NCBI RefSeq assembly: GCF_017356035.1
Contig: NZ_JAFIQX010000002.1
Location: 248,001-312,000 of the forward strand
Direction: 5' to 3'
DNA: 64,000 nucleotides
From: Longitalea luteola
Lineage (GTDB): Bacteria > Bacteroidota > Bacteroidia > Chitinophagales > Chitinophagaceae
Shown here: in pieces, positions 34,213-41,735 of the stretch
Numbering within the stretch: the first letter of the stretch is position 1
How the letters are laid out: each line of letters begins with the position of its first letter
The notes under the pieces: model-generated
Database searches by the model: none
Seen by the model: the letters and a program-made list of their open reading frames with translations, nothing else
What the model was told of the DNA's origin: nothing
Translations under genes and position numbers: made by a program

Positions 34213-34722
34213 CTATTCTGCGCTCGTACTGACCTGTTTCAATTCTTCGAAAATACCGGTCTGCCGGTTTTTACGTACATTATCCCAGTTGAAATAGCGG
34301 CCATTCATGGCAACATACACACCTGGCGGCAGGGATTGTACGAAGGCGAGTGCACTGCCCAGATTGAACAAACCGTCGGAGCTACCAAATTTAATGGGTA
34401 TCATAGCGCCGGTGAGTACAATGGTTTTTCCGGTAACTTTTTTTGCCAGTACGCGGGCGGTTTCTGCCATAGTATCTGTACCATGCGTAATAACGATCTT
34501 ATCTTCTTCACAATGACGGCATTCATCGGCAATATAGTTACGATGTTCTGAAGTCATCTCAAGGCTATCGATCATCATGAGCGTCTTGATATTCACAGGT
34601 AAGCGGCTTCTTCCCAATGTAAGCAGCTCATTCATGTGGGTGTCTTTAAAATACAGCTCCCCGTTCAACTCATTGTATTCCTTGTCGAAAGTACCCCCCG
34701 TGATAAAGATGCGAATTGCCAT
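34213..34722 (-). CDS. asparaginase-like protein, N-terminal domain only
   Basis: This 169-residue protein matches the N-terminal domain of type I/II L-asparaginases: the GGT nucleophile region in ITGGTFDKEY, the THGTDTM segment with the second Thr and Asp, and KTIVLTGAM with the catalytic Lys-containing loop. Full asparaginases have about 320-350 residues with a second domain, which is absent; the end is a normal stop, not a frameshift as far as I can read. Such one-domain proteins are found in Bacteroidota. It may need an oligomer to complete the active site, or may have another hydrolase role. Confidence 0.85.
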   Translation of the reverse strand: MAIRIFITGGTFDKEYNELNGELYFKDTHMNELLTLGRSRLPVNIKTLMMIDSLEMTSEHRNYIADECRHCEEDKIVITHGTDTMAETARVLAKKVTGKTIVLTGAMIPIKFGSSDGLFNLGSALAFVQSLPPGVYVAMNGRYFNWDNVRKNRQTGIFEELKQVSTSAE

Positions 34723-35061
34723 GTTGCCTTAATTGTAGTACAAAGATATTAGGTAAAATCTACTATAACCCCATCTTTACCAGTCATTCATGCAGAAATT
34801 GAATATGTAAATGAACGCGGAAGATTCCTTAAAAAACATTCATCGTTATTATAAAAGCAGTTGATATTATTTAACAATATGCGGCGTTCATCTTATTGAG
34901 ATAACATGTTTATACAGTTCATGTAGCCTATTCTGCATTTCACTCCACTCATGGCTCGTAGCTGCCTGTTCCCGCGCTAATATTGCTGCCGCTTCACCGC
35001 TGCAACGTATAGCCAAACAAACCGGTGAAGCACCCATCATTAACAACACATAATTACAAGT
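34723..35061. other. 339-bp intergenic region
   Basis: The gap between asparaginase and the lipoprotein has no called gene. It contains one unusual minus-strand open frame (34888-35040) described separately. No strong promoter is evident. Confidence 0.5.
34888..35040 (-). other. 50-codon minus-strand frame resembling the tail of a glycosyltransferase, possible gene remnant
   Basis: On the minus strand 50 codons run open from the ATG at 35040 to a TGA at 34888. The residue pattern (EAAAILAREQAATSHEW, then LHELYKHV) resembles the C-terminal helix of GT4-type glycosyltransferases. It has no upstream catalytic part and overlaps the leader of the lipoprotein. It may be a relic or chance. Confidence 0.2.
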
Positions 35062-35820
35062 ATGAAAAAGATTTTCTGGTTAGCCGGTGTAATGACCTTG
35101 TTGGTTGTAAGTTCATGTAAAAAGGACAAGGATTCAAATGGAGGCGATAACGGCGGTAATACAAAACTGTTGAAGAAAGTAACGAAAACAGAGAACGGCA
35201 TTACTACCATTTACAACCTGAATTACGAAGGCAATAAATTAAGATCATTCAACAGTACCGACAATCTTGAATCAACTGCACTTACGTTCGACGCAGCTGG
35301 TAACATTACCAGGATCGAGATAAGGGATCATAATGATTACAGCACCTACATGTATACCTATAACAACGGCATACCGGTTAGCGGCAGCCTGAAAGTGGTG
35401 CATAAGGTAGCCGGGGAGCCCGATGACATCGTGCAGGACGATGTGTTTACCTATACTGTTGTGAATAACCAGGTGACTACCATCAAACAGGAAATGAAAT
35501 TGGCAGAAACCGAATTGACCGCCAACCTTACCTATACCAACACAGGCAATCTGGATAAAATAACCATCGACGGCGACGAAGTATATACTGTGTCCTTTAC
35601 TTATGGTACCAAAAAGCCGGGTTTCCCTACTATGAGCAAATGGGTGCTCGGGCTGGGTGAAACCCTGGAATTCTATGCAAAGAATGAATTGTTAACAGCT
35701 TTTTATGATTTTCCGGGAACAGACTTCGATTTCAGCTATACCACCAGTTATACATATGATGCAGATGGCTACCCGTTAACATCCAGCGACGGTGAGGTTG
35801 CCTTGAAATATGAATATTAA
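35062..35820 (+). CDS. secreted lipoprotein with YD-like beta repeats
   Basis: This 252-residue protein has a lipoprotein signal peptide with the cysteine after VVSSC (residue 19), followed by a short Gly/Asn/Asp-rich spacer. The remainder is a series of short beta-strand units of the form LTYTNTGNLDKI and LTFDAAGNITRI, resembling RHS/YD repeats and the DUF4595-like proteins of Bacteroidota. It is probably exposed at the outer membrane. It is followed by a strong terminator and is transcribed alone. The role is unknown. Confidence 0.82.
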   Translation: MKKIFWLAGVMTLLVVSSCKKDKDSNGGDNGGNTKLLKKVTKTENGITTIYNLNYEGNKLRSFNSTDNLESTALTFDAAGNITRIEIRDHNDYSTYMYTYNNGIPVSGSLKVVHKVAGEPDDIVQDDVFTYTVVNNQVTTIKQEMKLAETELTANLTYTNTGNLDKITIDGDEVYTVSFTYGTKKPGFPTMSKWVLGLGETLEFYAKNELLTAFYDFPGTDFDFSYTTSYTYDADGYPLTSSDGEVALKYEY

Positions 35821-35850
35821 TAATTAAGTATAAGCCGATCAACAAAAAAC

Positions 35851-35887
35851 GTCCCCTCCCTGTTTTCAGGAGGGGATTTGTTTTTTT
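35851..35887 (+). terminator. rho-independent terminator of the lipoprotein gene
   Basis: TCCCCTCC at 35852-35859 pairs with GGAGGGGA at 35869-35876 around a 9-nt loop, then TTTGTTTTTTT. Confidence 0.88.
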
Positions 35888-35928
35888 GTGGAAATCTTGC
35901 AAATGGGTGGAAAATGGGCGTTCATAGT

Positions 35929-35936
35929 TATTTTTG
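35929..35936 (+). promoter_or_regulatory. -7 promoter element of the OmpR-type regulator operon
   Basis: TATTTTTG fits TAnnTTTG and lies 60 bp before the start codon. The -33 box at the right distance is not clear. Two AAATGGG words 11 bp apart (about 35901-35917) lie upstream and could be operator half-sites. Confidence 0.4.
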
Positions 35937-35995
35937 TTTTTTTACAGGATCATGGTTCTTGGTAGGATTTGCCATGGTCAACCAAATACATTCAG

Positions 35996-36685
35996 ATGAA
36001 GATTCTTATCGTTGAGGATGAGGCAGCATTGGCCGGTATGCTTAACAAAGGGCTGAAAGAGGCTGGAAATGAGGTTACCGTTGCTCCGGATGGTCTTATT
36101 GGCCATGAGATGGCCAGTAAGAACCAGTTCGATGTAATTATTCTCGATATTATGCTACCAGGCGTAAATGGCATGCAGTTATGCAAGCAATTGCGCCGGC
36201 AGCAAATAGATACGCCCATTCTTATGTTAACGGCCCTGGGCACTACAGAGAATATAGTGGCCGGCCTCGACAGCGGCGCCGATGATTACCTGGTTAAACC
36301 CTTTCAGTTTGCTGAGCTGGAAGCCCGTATCAGAACACTGGTACGGCGGAAAACACCCGGGAATAATGGCCAGAGCGATCTGCTGCAAATAGGAAATCTT
36401 ACCCTGAATACCAATACCCGCGCAGCTACTTTGAATGGCGATCCGGTGAACCTTACTGCCACAGAATACCGCCTGCTTGAATTTATGTTACAGAACCGTG
36501 GCCGGGTACTGACCCGCATGGAGCTGCTGGAAAATGTATGGGGGATAGATTTTAATATGAGCACCAATGTAGTGGATGTTTATGTGAACTACCTGCGCAA
36601 AAAAATTGATACCGATCCTTCGCACAAACTGATCCATACCATGATCGGCATGGGTTATATTCTTAAAGAAGATAAAAAAAGCTAA
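35996..36685 (+). CDS. OmpR/PhoB-family response regulator
   Basis: This 229-residue regulator has a receiver domain with VEDEAAL, the phosphoacceptor aspartate in VIILDIMLPG and the lysine in YLVKPFQF, and an OmpR-type winged helix from about residue 130 (LTATEYRLLEFMLQ, VVDVYVNYLRKKID). I chose the ATG at 35996; a TTG 27 bp upstream would add nine residues without family support. The kinase gene starts 6 bp after its stop, so they are one operon. Its own target could be the CTTAA-box array at 38.1 kb. Confidence 0.95.
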   Translation: MKILIVEDEAALAGMLNKGLKEAGNEVTVAPDGLIGHEMASKNQFDVIILDIMLPGVNGMQLCKQLRRQQIDTPILMLTALGTTENIVAGLDSGADDYLVKPFQFAELEARIRTLVRRKTPGNNGQSDLLQIGNLTLNTNTRAATLNGDPVNLTATEYRLLEFMLQNRGRVLTRMELLENVWGIDFNMSTNVVDVYVNYLRKKIDTDPSHKLIHTMIGMGYILKEDKKS

Positions 36686-36690
36686 TACCG

Positions 36691-38061
36691 TTGAAGATCC
36701 AAACTCAAACCGCATTGCTTTTTACCGTGCTCACGGCGCTCCTGATCCTGTTCCTGAGCTTTACCACCTATTATTTCATAAGCCGGTTTGCATCTAACGA
36801 TTTTTTGAAACGCCTTGAATTACGGGTAAGGGTAGCTGCGAAACTGCGATTTGAGCAGGATAAAATATCTACCGTCACCTACCACGAATTGCGGCGCCAG
36901 TACCTGGAAGTGCTGCCGAAAGAGCAGGAGTACCTGCTCACCTGGGATTCAGTAGCCAATACTATTGAACCTAAGGTGCCGGGGCTGCCGGAATCATTCT
37001 ATTGGCGTATTATTGAAGGACAGGGTAGAACAGTGTATATAGAAAAGAACAAAGTACATTATGCAGGGATCTTATATCATAATGATGGCCAAAAGTACCT
37101 GGTCGTAAAATCGGCCGTAAACGAGTATGCAAACCGCTTGTTAGAAACCCTGGCGCGGGCAAAGATCGCCACCTTTATTGTGGGCGTATTACTGGTATTT
37201 ACGGTTGGTATTTTCTTCAGCCGTAAAACCTTTCAACCGCTGCGTCAGCTGATCAGCAAAGTTCAGGACATAAGCGCACATAATCTTCACCTGCGGCTGG
37301 AAACCAACAAGGGAAAGGATGAAATGACGGAATTGGCGCATACATTCAATACCATGCTCGACCGTTTGCAAACTGCTTTTGAAACGCAGAATAATTTTGT
37401 GAGCAACGCCTCCCATGAATTGCGCACCCCGCTCACAACCATTATGGGTGAAGCCGATATTGCGCTGAAAAAAGCCCGTACCAATGAGGAATACAGGCAA
37501 AGTTTACAGGTGATCTTGAACGAAGCCGGTAAACTAGATCATTTGACCAGCAGTCTGCTCGCCCTTGCCCAAAGCGGATTCGATGGCAAGAAACAACGCC
37601 GCAGCCTGGTTAGAATGGATGAATTATTATGCGAAGTAAAGCAGGCAGTTGACGAGCTGGACCCGAATAACCAGGTCCAATTGCATTTTGGCGAACTGCC
37701 GCTCAATGAGAACGAACTGTCAGTTGAAGGAAATTATCATTTATTGAAACTGGCCATAACCAATATTGTTATGAATGCCTGCAAATACAGCAACGACCGG
37801 CCGGTACAACTCGCTCTGCAGGCAATCAAACAAAAGATCAGGATAAGCATAATTGACCAGGGCATTGGTATTCCCGCCTCTGAGCTTAAATATGTATTTG
37901 ATCCATTTTACCGCGCCTCTAATACGAATCGATTTGAAGGCTATGGCATAGGGCTGCCCCTTGCGCGTAATATTGTACGGCTGCATAAGGGTGAATTGGT
38001 AATAAAGTCAGAGGAAGATAAGGGCACAACTGTGGAGATCATGCTGAGTTCAGGCGTGTAA
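36691..38061 (+). CDS. sensor histidine kinase with HAMP domain
   Basis: This 456-residue kinase starts at a TTG (36691, the only fitting start). It has two transmembrane helices (residues about 8-30 and 150-172) flanking a roughly 120-residue periplasmic loop, then HAMP, a HisKA domain with the phosphoacceptor histidine in NASHELRTPLTTIMG, and HATPase_c with N box NIVMNACKYS, G1 box DQGIGIP and G2 box YGIGLPLA. It is the partner of the regulator 6 bp upstream. The ligand of the loop is unknown. An array of phased CTTAA repeats follows this operon. Confidence 0.94.
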   Translation: MKIQTQTALLFTVLTALLILFLSFTTYYFISRFASNDFLKRLELRVRVAAKLRFEQDKISTVTYHELRRQYLEVLPKEQEYLLTWDSVANTIEPKVPGLPESFYWRIIEGQGRTVYIEKNKVHYAGILYHNDGQKYLVVKSAVNEYANRLLETLARAKIATFIVGVLLVFTVGIFFSRKTFQPLRQLISKVQDISAHNLHLRLETNKGKDEMTELAHTFNTMLDRLQTAFETQNNFVSNASHELRTPLTTIMGEADIALKKARTNEEYRQSLQVILNEAGKLDHLTSSLLALAQSGFDGKKQRRSLVRMDELLCEVKQAVDELDPNNQVQLHFGELPLNENELSVEGNYHLLKLAITNIVMNACKYSNDRPVQLALQAIKQKIRISIIDQGIGIPASELKYVFDPFYRASNTNRFEGYGIGLPLARNIVRLHKGELVIKSEEDKGTTVEIMLSSGV

Positions 38062-38090
38062 CCACTTTCTAATCCCATTCTTATTTCTTT

Positions 38091-38127
38091 TTTAATGCTT
38101 TCTTAAAGACCTCTTAAGAGCTTCTAA
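38091..38127. promoter_or_regulatory. phased CTTAA direct repeats (PmrA/QseB-type box)
   Basis: Four hexamers spaced exactly 11 bp apart: TTTAAT at 38091, CTTAAA at 38102, CTTAAG at 38113 and CTAATC at 38124. Tandem CTTAA-N6-type repeats at 11-bp phase are how PmrA/QseB subgroup OmpR regulators bind. The array lies just after the two-component operon and 56 bp before the UspA-like gene. A 13-bp direct repeat, TTCTAATCCCATT, occurs at 38067-38079 and 38122-38134. Confidence 0.6.
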
Positions 38128-38183
38128 TCCCATTGTACAAGCTTTGCATCTGTAAACTTCATTGTTAACTTAATGATTACAGT

Positions 38184-38693
38184 ATGCGCAATGTATTGGT
38201 ACCCACCGATTTCTCACCTGCTTCTTTTGATCTTGCAGAAAAGGCCATTCATACAATGGGCGAGCAGGTCCTGAATATCACCTTGTTCCACGCGTTTCAG
38301 ATGCCCTTTTTTGTGAACGACCTGATAAGGAAACAACGGCAGCCATACCACGATCTGTTGACAGATGCATTCAGGAATAACTGCAAACAGTTAAAACAAC
38401 AATACCCGAAACAGGTGAATACCATTGTTTTTAAACATTTATATGGCAATACACCTGCTGTGTTCAGGAATTTTGTGGATGCAAATGACATCGACCTTAT
38501 TGTTTATCCCGATCAATACGAATTCAGGCAGGTACATCCCGACAGTGTGAACCCCGACACTATGTTCAAAAAAAGCAGGGTTCCCCTCTTAAGACAGTTC
38601 AAATCAAAACGCCGCGTAATAACCCTCCCCGAAATAACAGCAGTAGAAGAAGAAGCAATTGCACTGCTGAAAATGCTGAATGCAACCAGTTAA
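38184..38693 (+). CDS. UspA-like universal stress protein
   Basis: The first 60 residues match the UspA fold start (MRNVLVPTDFSPASFDLAEK). The nucleotide-binding loop near the C terminus is not clearly conserved, and the product (169 aa) has a longer basic C-terminal part (KSRVPLLRQFKSKRRVI) than typical UspA. It may therefore be a non-ATP-binding member. The phased CTTAA repeats just upstream suggest control by the OmpR-type system. A bestrophin gene follows 94 bp downstream. Confidence 0.85.
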   Translation: MRNVLVPTDFSPASFDLAEKAIHTMGEQVLNITLFHAFQMPFFVNDLIRKQRQPYHDLLTDAFRNNCKQLKQQYPKQVNTIVFKHLYGNTPAVFRNFVDANDIDLIVYPDQYEFRQVHPDSVNPDTMFKKSRVPLLRQFKSKRRVITLPEITAVEEEAIALLKMLNATS

Positions 38694-38787
38694 AGGAAGG
38701 ATCCTACAACTCGCTGCAGGGAACACCACTATAATGACTGGCTAAATTCCATTTGTAGTTTAATCAAGAACGCTAAACGAACAATTG

Positions 38788-39699
38788 ATGTTACTAAAAA
38801 AGAATATACCGATCGGCTATGTGTTTGGAAAAGTAAAGGTTGAGTTGTTCATTATACTGTTGTATAGTACGGCCATAGCCATTATACACGAATTGTTCCT
38901 GGTAGTGCCCATCAGTATTCCACTGGCAGTGCCGGCTATATTAGGTACCGTTATTTCATTACTGCTGGGTTTTAGAAGTAACCAGGCCTATGATCGCTGG
39001 TGGGAAGCCCGGCAGGTATGGGGCGCTATCGTGAACGATTCACGTACATTCGCGAGGCAGCTACTCACTTTTACCGAAAGTCAATATGAAGAGGATGAAG
39101 TGCATCAGTTGCGGCAGCGCATGATCCGCAGACAAATGGCGTGGAATTATGCGCTGGGACAAAGCCTGCGCCGGTTAAATCCAACTGCGGAACTGGATAA
39201 ATTCTTAAGCCGCCGCGACCTGGAGCATTGCAGCCGTTTTAGTAATGTACCCATGGCTTTGCTCGACCAGCAGGCACGCGACCTGCGCCGTGCACTCGAA
39301 GAAGGATATATAAACAGGTATCAACAAATTGAGATCGATCGTACCCTGACCCGTTTTTGCGATAACATGGGAAAATGTGAGCGCATAAAGAATACCGTAT
39401 TTCCGGCCACCTATAGTTTATATATTCATTTTTCCCTGCTGTTGTTTATCTGCATGCTGCCTTTTGGTGTAATCGATTATTTTGGCTTCCTGGAAGTGCC
39501 TTTGGTAGTAGCCATCAGCGCCTGTTTCTTACTGATAGAAAAGATGGCCATCCACTTACAGGATCCATTTGAGAATAAACCAACCGACACGCCTATGACA
39601 GCAATTGCCAGAACAATAGAAAAAGACCTGAAGCAGCTGCTGCATGATCAGGATCTGCCGGAAGATAAGCGGCAGGAGAAGTATTATTATATCATGTAA
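38788..39699 (+). CDS. bestrophin-family membrane channel
   Basis: This 303-residue protein has the bestrophin layout: hydrophobic helices at about 20-60, 195-215 and 220-240, and the hallmark segment LLGFRSNQAYDRWWEAR in the first helix hairpin. Bacterial bestrophins are pentameric ion channels. I chose the ATG at 38788 rather than the overlapping TTG at 38785. It sits downstream of the UspA-like gene and may share its transcript. The ion selectivity (cation or chloride) cannot be told from this sequence. Confidence 0.92.
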   Translation: MLLKKNIPIGYVFGKVKVELFIILLYSTAIAIIHELFLVVPISIPLAVPAILGTVISLLLGFRSNQAYDRWWEARQVWGAIVNDSRTFARQLLTFTESQYEEDEVHQLRQRMIRRQMAWNYALGQSLRRLNPTAELDKFLSRRDLEHCSRFSNVPMALLDQQARDLRRALEEGYINRYQQIEIDRTLTRFCDNMGKCERIKNTVFPATYSLYIHFSLLLFICMLPFGVIDYFGFLEVPLVVAISACFLLIEKMAIHLQDPFENKPTDTPMTAIARTIEKDLKQLLHDQDLPEDKRQEKYYYIM

Positions 39700-39856
39700 T
39701 TCGGCGATTTACATAGTTGGATATTGCATCATTACCAGCAACCACTGGTAATGGTGCCATTTCCTTGATGCGCCGCGTGCGGATGATTATTTCATAAACA
39801 TGGCTTTTGTGGATCTGCCTGTTGCAGGGTCAATACATTTTTGATCCTTGTTCTTT

Positions 39857-40573
39857 TTAAAACCTGAACAGTCCGTATTTGAGGATACAAAAAATTGCCC
39901 TGAAACCATCCTTCCATTTTATTTTCTTTCCTTCAGCATATGTTCTTCCATAATAGGAGATCCCCACCTCGTATATTCTTATGTTAGGGATGCGGGAAAC
40001 TTTGTTGGTTACCTCAGGCTCAAACCCGAATCTTTGTTCTTTTAGGGTAAGCGATTTTATAATAGGGGCCCTGAACAATTTATAACATGTTTCCATGTCT
40101 GTTAGATTCAGGTTGGTGAACATGTTCGATAAGAATGTTAGGAACCGGTTGCCTATTGTATGCCAGAAATATAAGATCCTATGTGGTCTGCCGCCCATAA
40201 ACCGGCTGCCATACACTACATCGGCAAATTCGTCAACCACGGGTTTTAATAGTATATTGTATTCGTTGGGATCATATTCCAGATCGGCGTCCTGAATTAT
40301 TATATAATCGCCATTTGCGTGCGCAATGCCGGTGTGTAATGCTGCTCCTTTTCCTTTATTAACATGATGTTTGATGTATTTTATCGTCAACTCTGAATTA
40401 CTTTCAATGTACTTCAACACTACCTCTTCCGTATTATCATTTGAGCAGTCGTTTATGAGTATTACTTCTTTGTCAATATTGTTAATCAGATCAACCTTGC
40501 CAATTTTGTTGAGGATCAAATGAACAGTAGCGGCTTCGTTGTAAACAGGAACAAGAATAGACAGTTTAGCCAT
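39857..40573 (-). CDS. family 2 glycosyltransferase (DPM1/GtrB-like)
   Basis: At 238 residues this is a GT2 enzyme with the opening [14 protein letters not shown], the DD(D)-type metal site in QDADLEYDP, and GSRFMGG. It closely follows the polyprenyl-phosphate sugar transferases (DPM1 or GtrB-like), but no C-terminal membrane helices are present, so it is likely a peripheral transferase of the DPM1 type. It would make polyprenyl-phosphate-mannose or -glucose. Its codons are more AT-rich than those of its neighbours, and it lies beside a tRNA-Phe gene, which together hint at horizontal transfer. Confidence 0.88.
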   Translation of the reverse strand: MAKLSILVPVYNEAATVHLILNKIGKVDLINNIDKEVILINDCSNDNTEEVVLKYIESNSELTIKYIKHHVNKGKGAALHTGIAHANGDYIIIQDADLEYDPNEYNILLKPVVDEFADVVYGSRFMGGRPHRILYFWHTIGNRFLTFLSNMFTNLNLTDMETCYKLFRAPIIKSLTLKEQRFGFEPEVTNKVSRIPNIRIYEVGISYYGRTYAEGKKIKWKDGFRAIFCILKYGLFRF

Positions 40574-40734
40574 GTTTGGTTATTATAGGTGCATTGCTTT
40601 ATGGGCACACTGCAATGTTCATAGGTCTTTTTATTCCTACAAAAAAACTACTTTCTCTTAAATCCCGCAACTTTTCAATCATGATCCCGGGGACCTTCAA
40701 TATTTCCGTTGGGGCGGAGATCCACCATGCAGAT

Positions 40735-40767
40735 AAAATAAAAAAGCCTCTGATTCACATCAGAGGC
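40735..40767 (-). terminator. rho-independent terminator of tRNA-Phe
   Basis: On the minus strand GCCTCTGA pairs with TCAGAGGC around a 6-nt loop (40746-40767), followed by a T-run. Confidence 0.85.
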
Positions 40768-40771
40768 CTCG

Positions 40772-40844
40772 TGGTGTGGGGCGGGATCGAACCGCCGACA
40801 CAAGGATTTTCAGTCCTTTGCTCTACCGACTGAGCTACCGCACC
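40772..40844 (-). tRNA. tRNA-Phe (GAA)
   Basis: On the minus strand a 73-nt tRNA starts GGTGCGGTAGC and has a D loop, the anticodon arm AAGGA/TCCTT with loop CTGAAAA (anticodon GAA) and the T arm GGCGG/CCGCC. No CCA is encoded. The acceptor stem has one mismatch, C5 against A68. A terminator lies directly downstream. Confidence 0.95.
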
Positions 40845-40970
40845 ATCAAACCTTTTTGGTTTTGCCGACTCTCCACCCGGTGGTTTAAATCGGGCAGCAA
40901 AAATAGGGGATATTCCTAACAAATTCGCAAAAACTTGTAAAAAAGAATTCCTTTTTCCTTCAAATTTTTA

Positions 40971-41001
40971 CAAAAAAAAGCAACCCCATCGGCGGGTTGC
41001 T
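40971..41001 (-). terminator. rho-independent terminator after the 147-aa gene
   Basis: On the minus strand AGCAACCC and GGGTTGCT (40979-41001) form a stem followed by TTTTTTTTG. It lies 67 bp after the stop codon of the gene at 41069. Confidence 0.8.
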
Positions 41002-41068
41002 ATTGGCTTATTCATTATTCATGCCCTTATTGCAGTCTCTTTATTGTTGATTCGTCCTGATGATCAAA

Positions 41069-41512
41069 TTATATCGTCTCTACCGGAACCTTCCCGGTAC
41101 CGCTATCTGGCTCTAATTCCAATATCAGCTGTTTAATTTCAGGCGCCGGCGCAGTGACCTTTTCTTCTTCTCCCTGGGGCGCAGTTTTAATGGTCTCCGG
41201 ATCAGCCTTAGGCCCGGTAGACAGGTCAATTTCGCTATCCGTGATCAGCCCGGATTCGGCCGCCTTTTCAAAAAGTGGATCATAAATCCAGTGGCTGTCA
41301 TCCAAAGTTGTTGAAGCAGATGTTTTATGTTCAGAGCTATCAGTAGGTAATCCGTCGATCTTGTTATCCCGGTCTTCCGCGTCAATGGGCGAAACCGCTC
41401 CATTGGCATAGTTGAAAGATAATGTTTTGCTGACCACACTCTCCTTATTCATTACACCATACACTCCCGCCAGCAACAGGCATGAAATGCCCATAAGTAT
41501 CATGGTTTTCAT
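41069..41512 (-). CDS. secreted or membrane-anchored hypothetical protein, 147 aa
   Basis: This protein has an N-terminal hydrophobic segment (ILMGISCLLLAGVYGV). The rest is acidic and low in complexity, rich in Ser, Thr, Glu and Asp, with no recognised fold. The pattern suggests a disordered exported peptide. It stands between tRNA-Phe and recQ on the minus strand and has its own terminator. No family is recognised. Confidence 0.6.
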   Translation of the reverse strand: MKTMILMGISCLLLAGVYGVMNKESVVSKTLSFNYANGAVSPIDAEDRDNKIDGLPTDSSEHKTSASTTLDDSHWIYDPLFEKAAESGLITDSEIDLSTGPKADPETIKTAPQGEEEKVTAPAPEIKQLILELEPDSGTGKVPVETI

Positions 41513-41663
41513 TAGGATTAAATTTAACGTTCAGGAGTTACATTACATCATTAACTCTTAAACGGGATTATGTAGCCTAAAGTATTAACAAGTAAGTAAA
41601 TATGCCCTTTATTTCGATTAAGGGTCTCCAATGTTCGATGAATGTTGGCTATTCGGCGTTGGC

Positions 41664-41710
41664 CATAAAATAAAAATGTATGCTACCGTTTGTTGAACGG
41701 GCATACATTT
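41664..41710 (-). terminator. rho-independent terminator of recQ
   Basis: On the minus strand AAATGTATGC pairs exactly with GCATACATTT (41674-41710), with a second inner stem CCGTT/AACGG, followed by TTTTTATTTT. The stem begins 26 bp after the recQ stop codon. Confidence 0.85.
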
Positions 41711-41735
41711 CTATATACATTTTAAAGTAAGTCTA

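Noticed and set aside
40576-40833. Plus-strand ORF of 85 codons running through the terminator and tRNA-Phe
   Set aside because: It reads the complement of a tRNA and its terminator; such shadow frames are common and the product has no family features.
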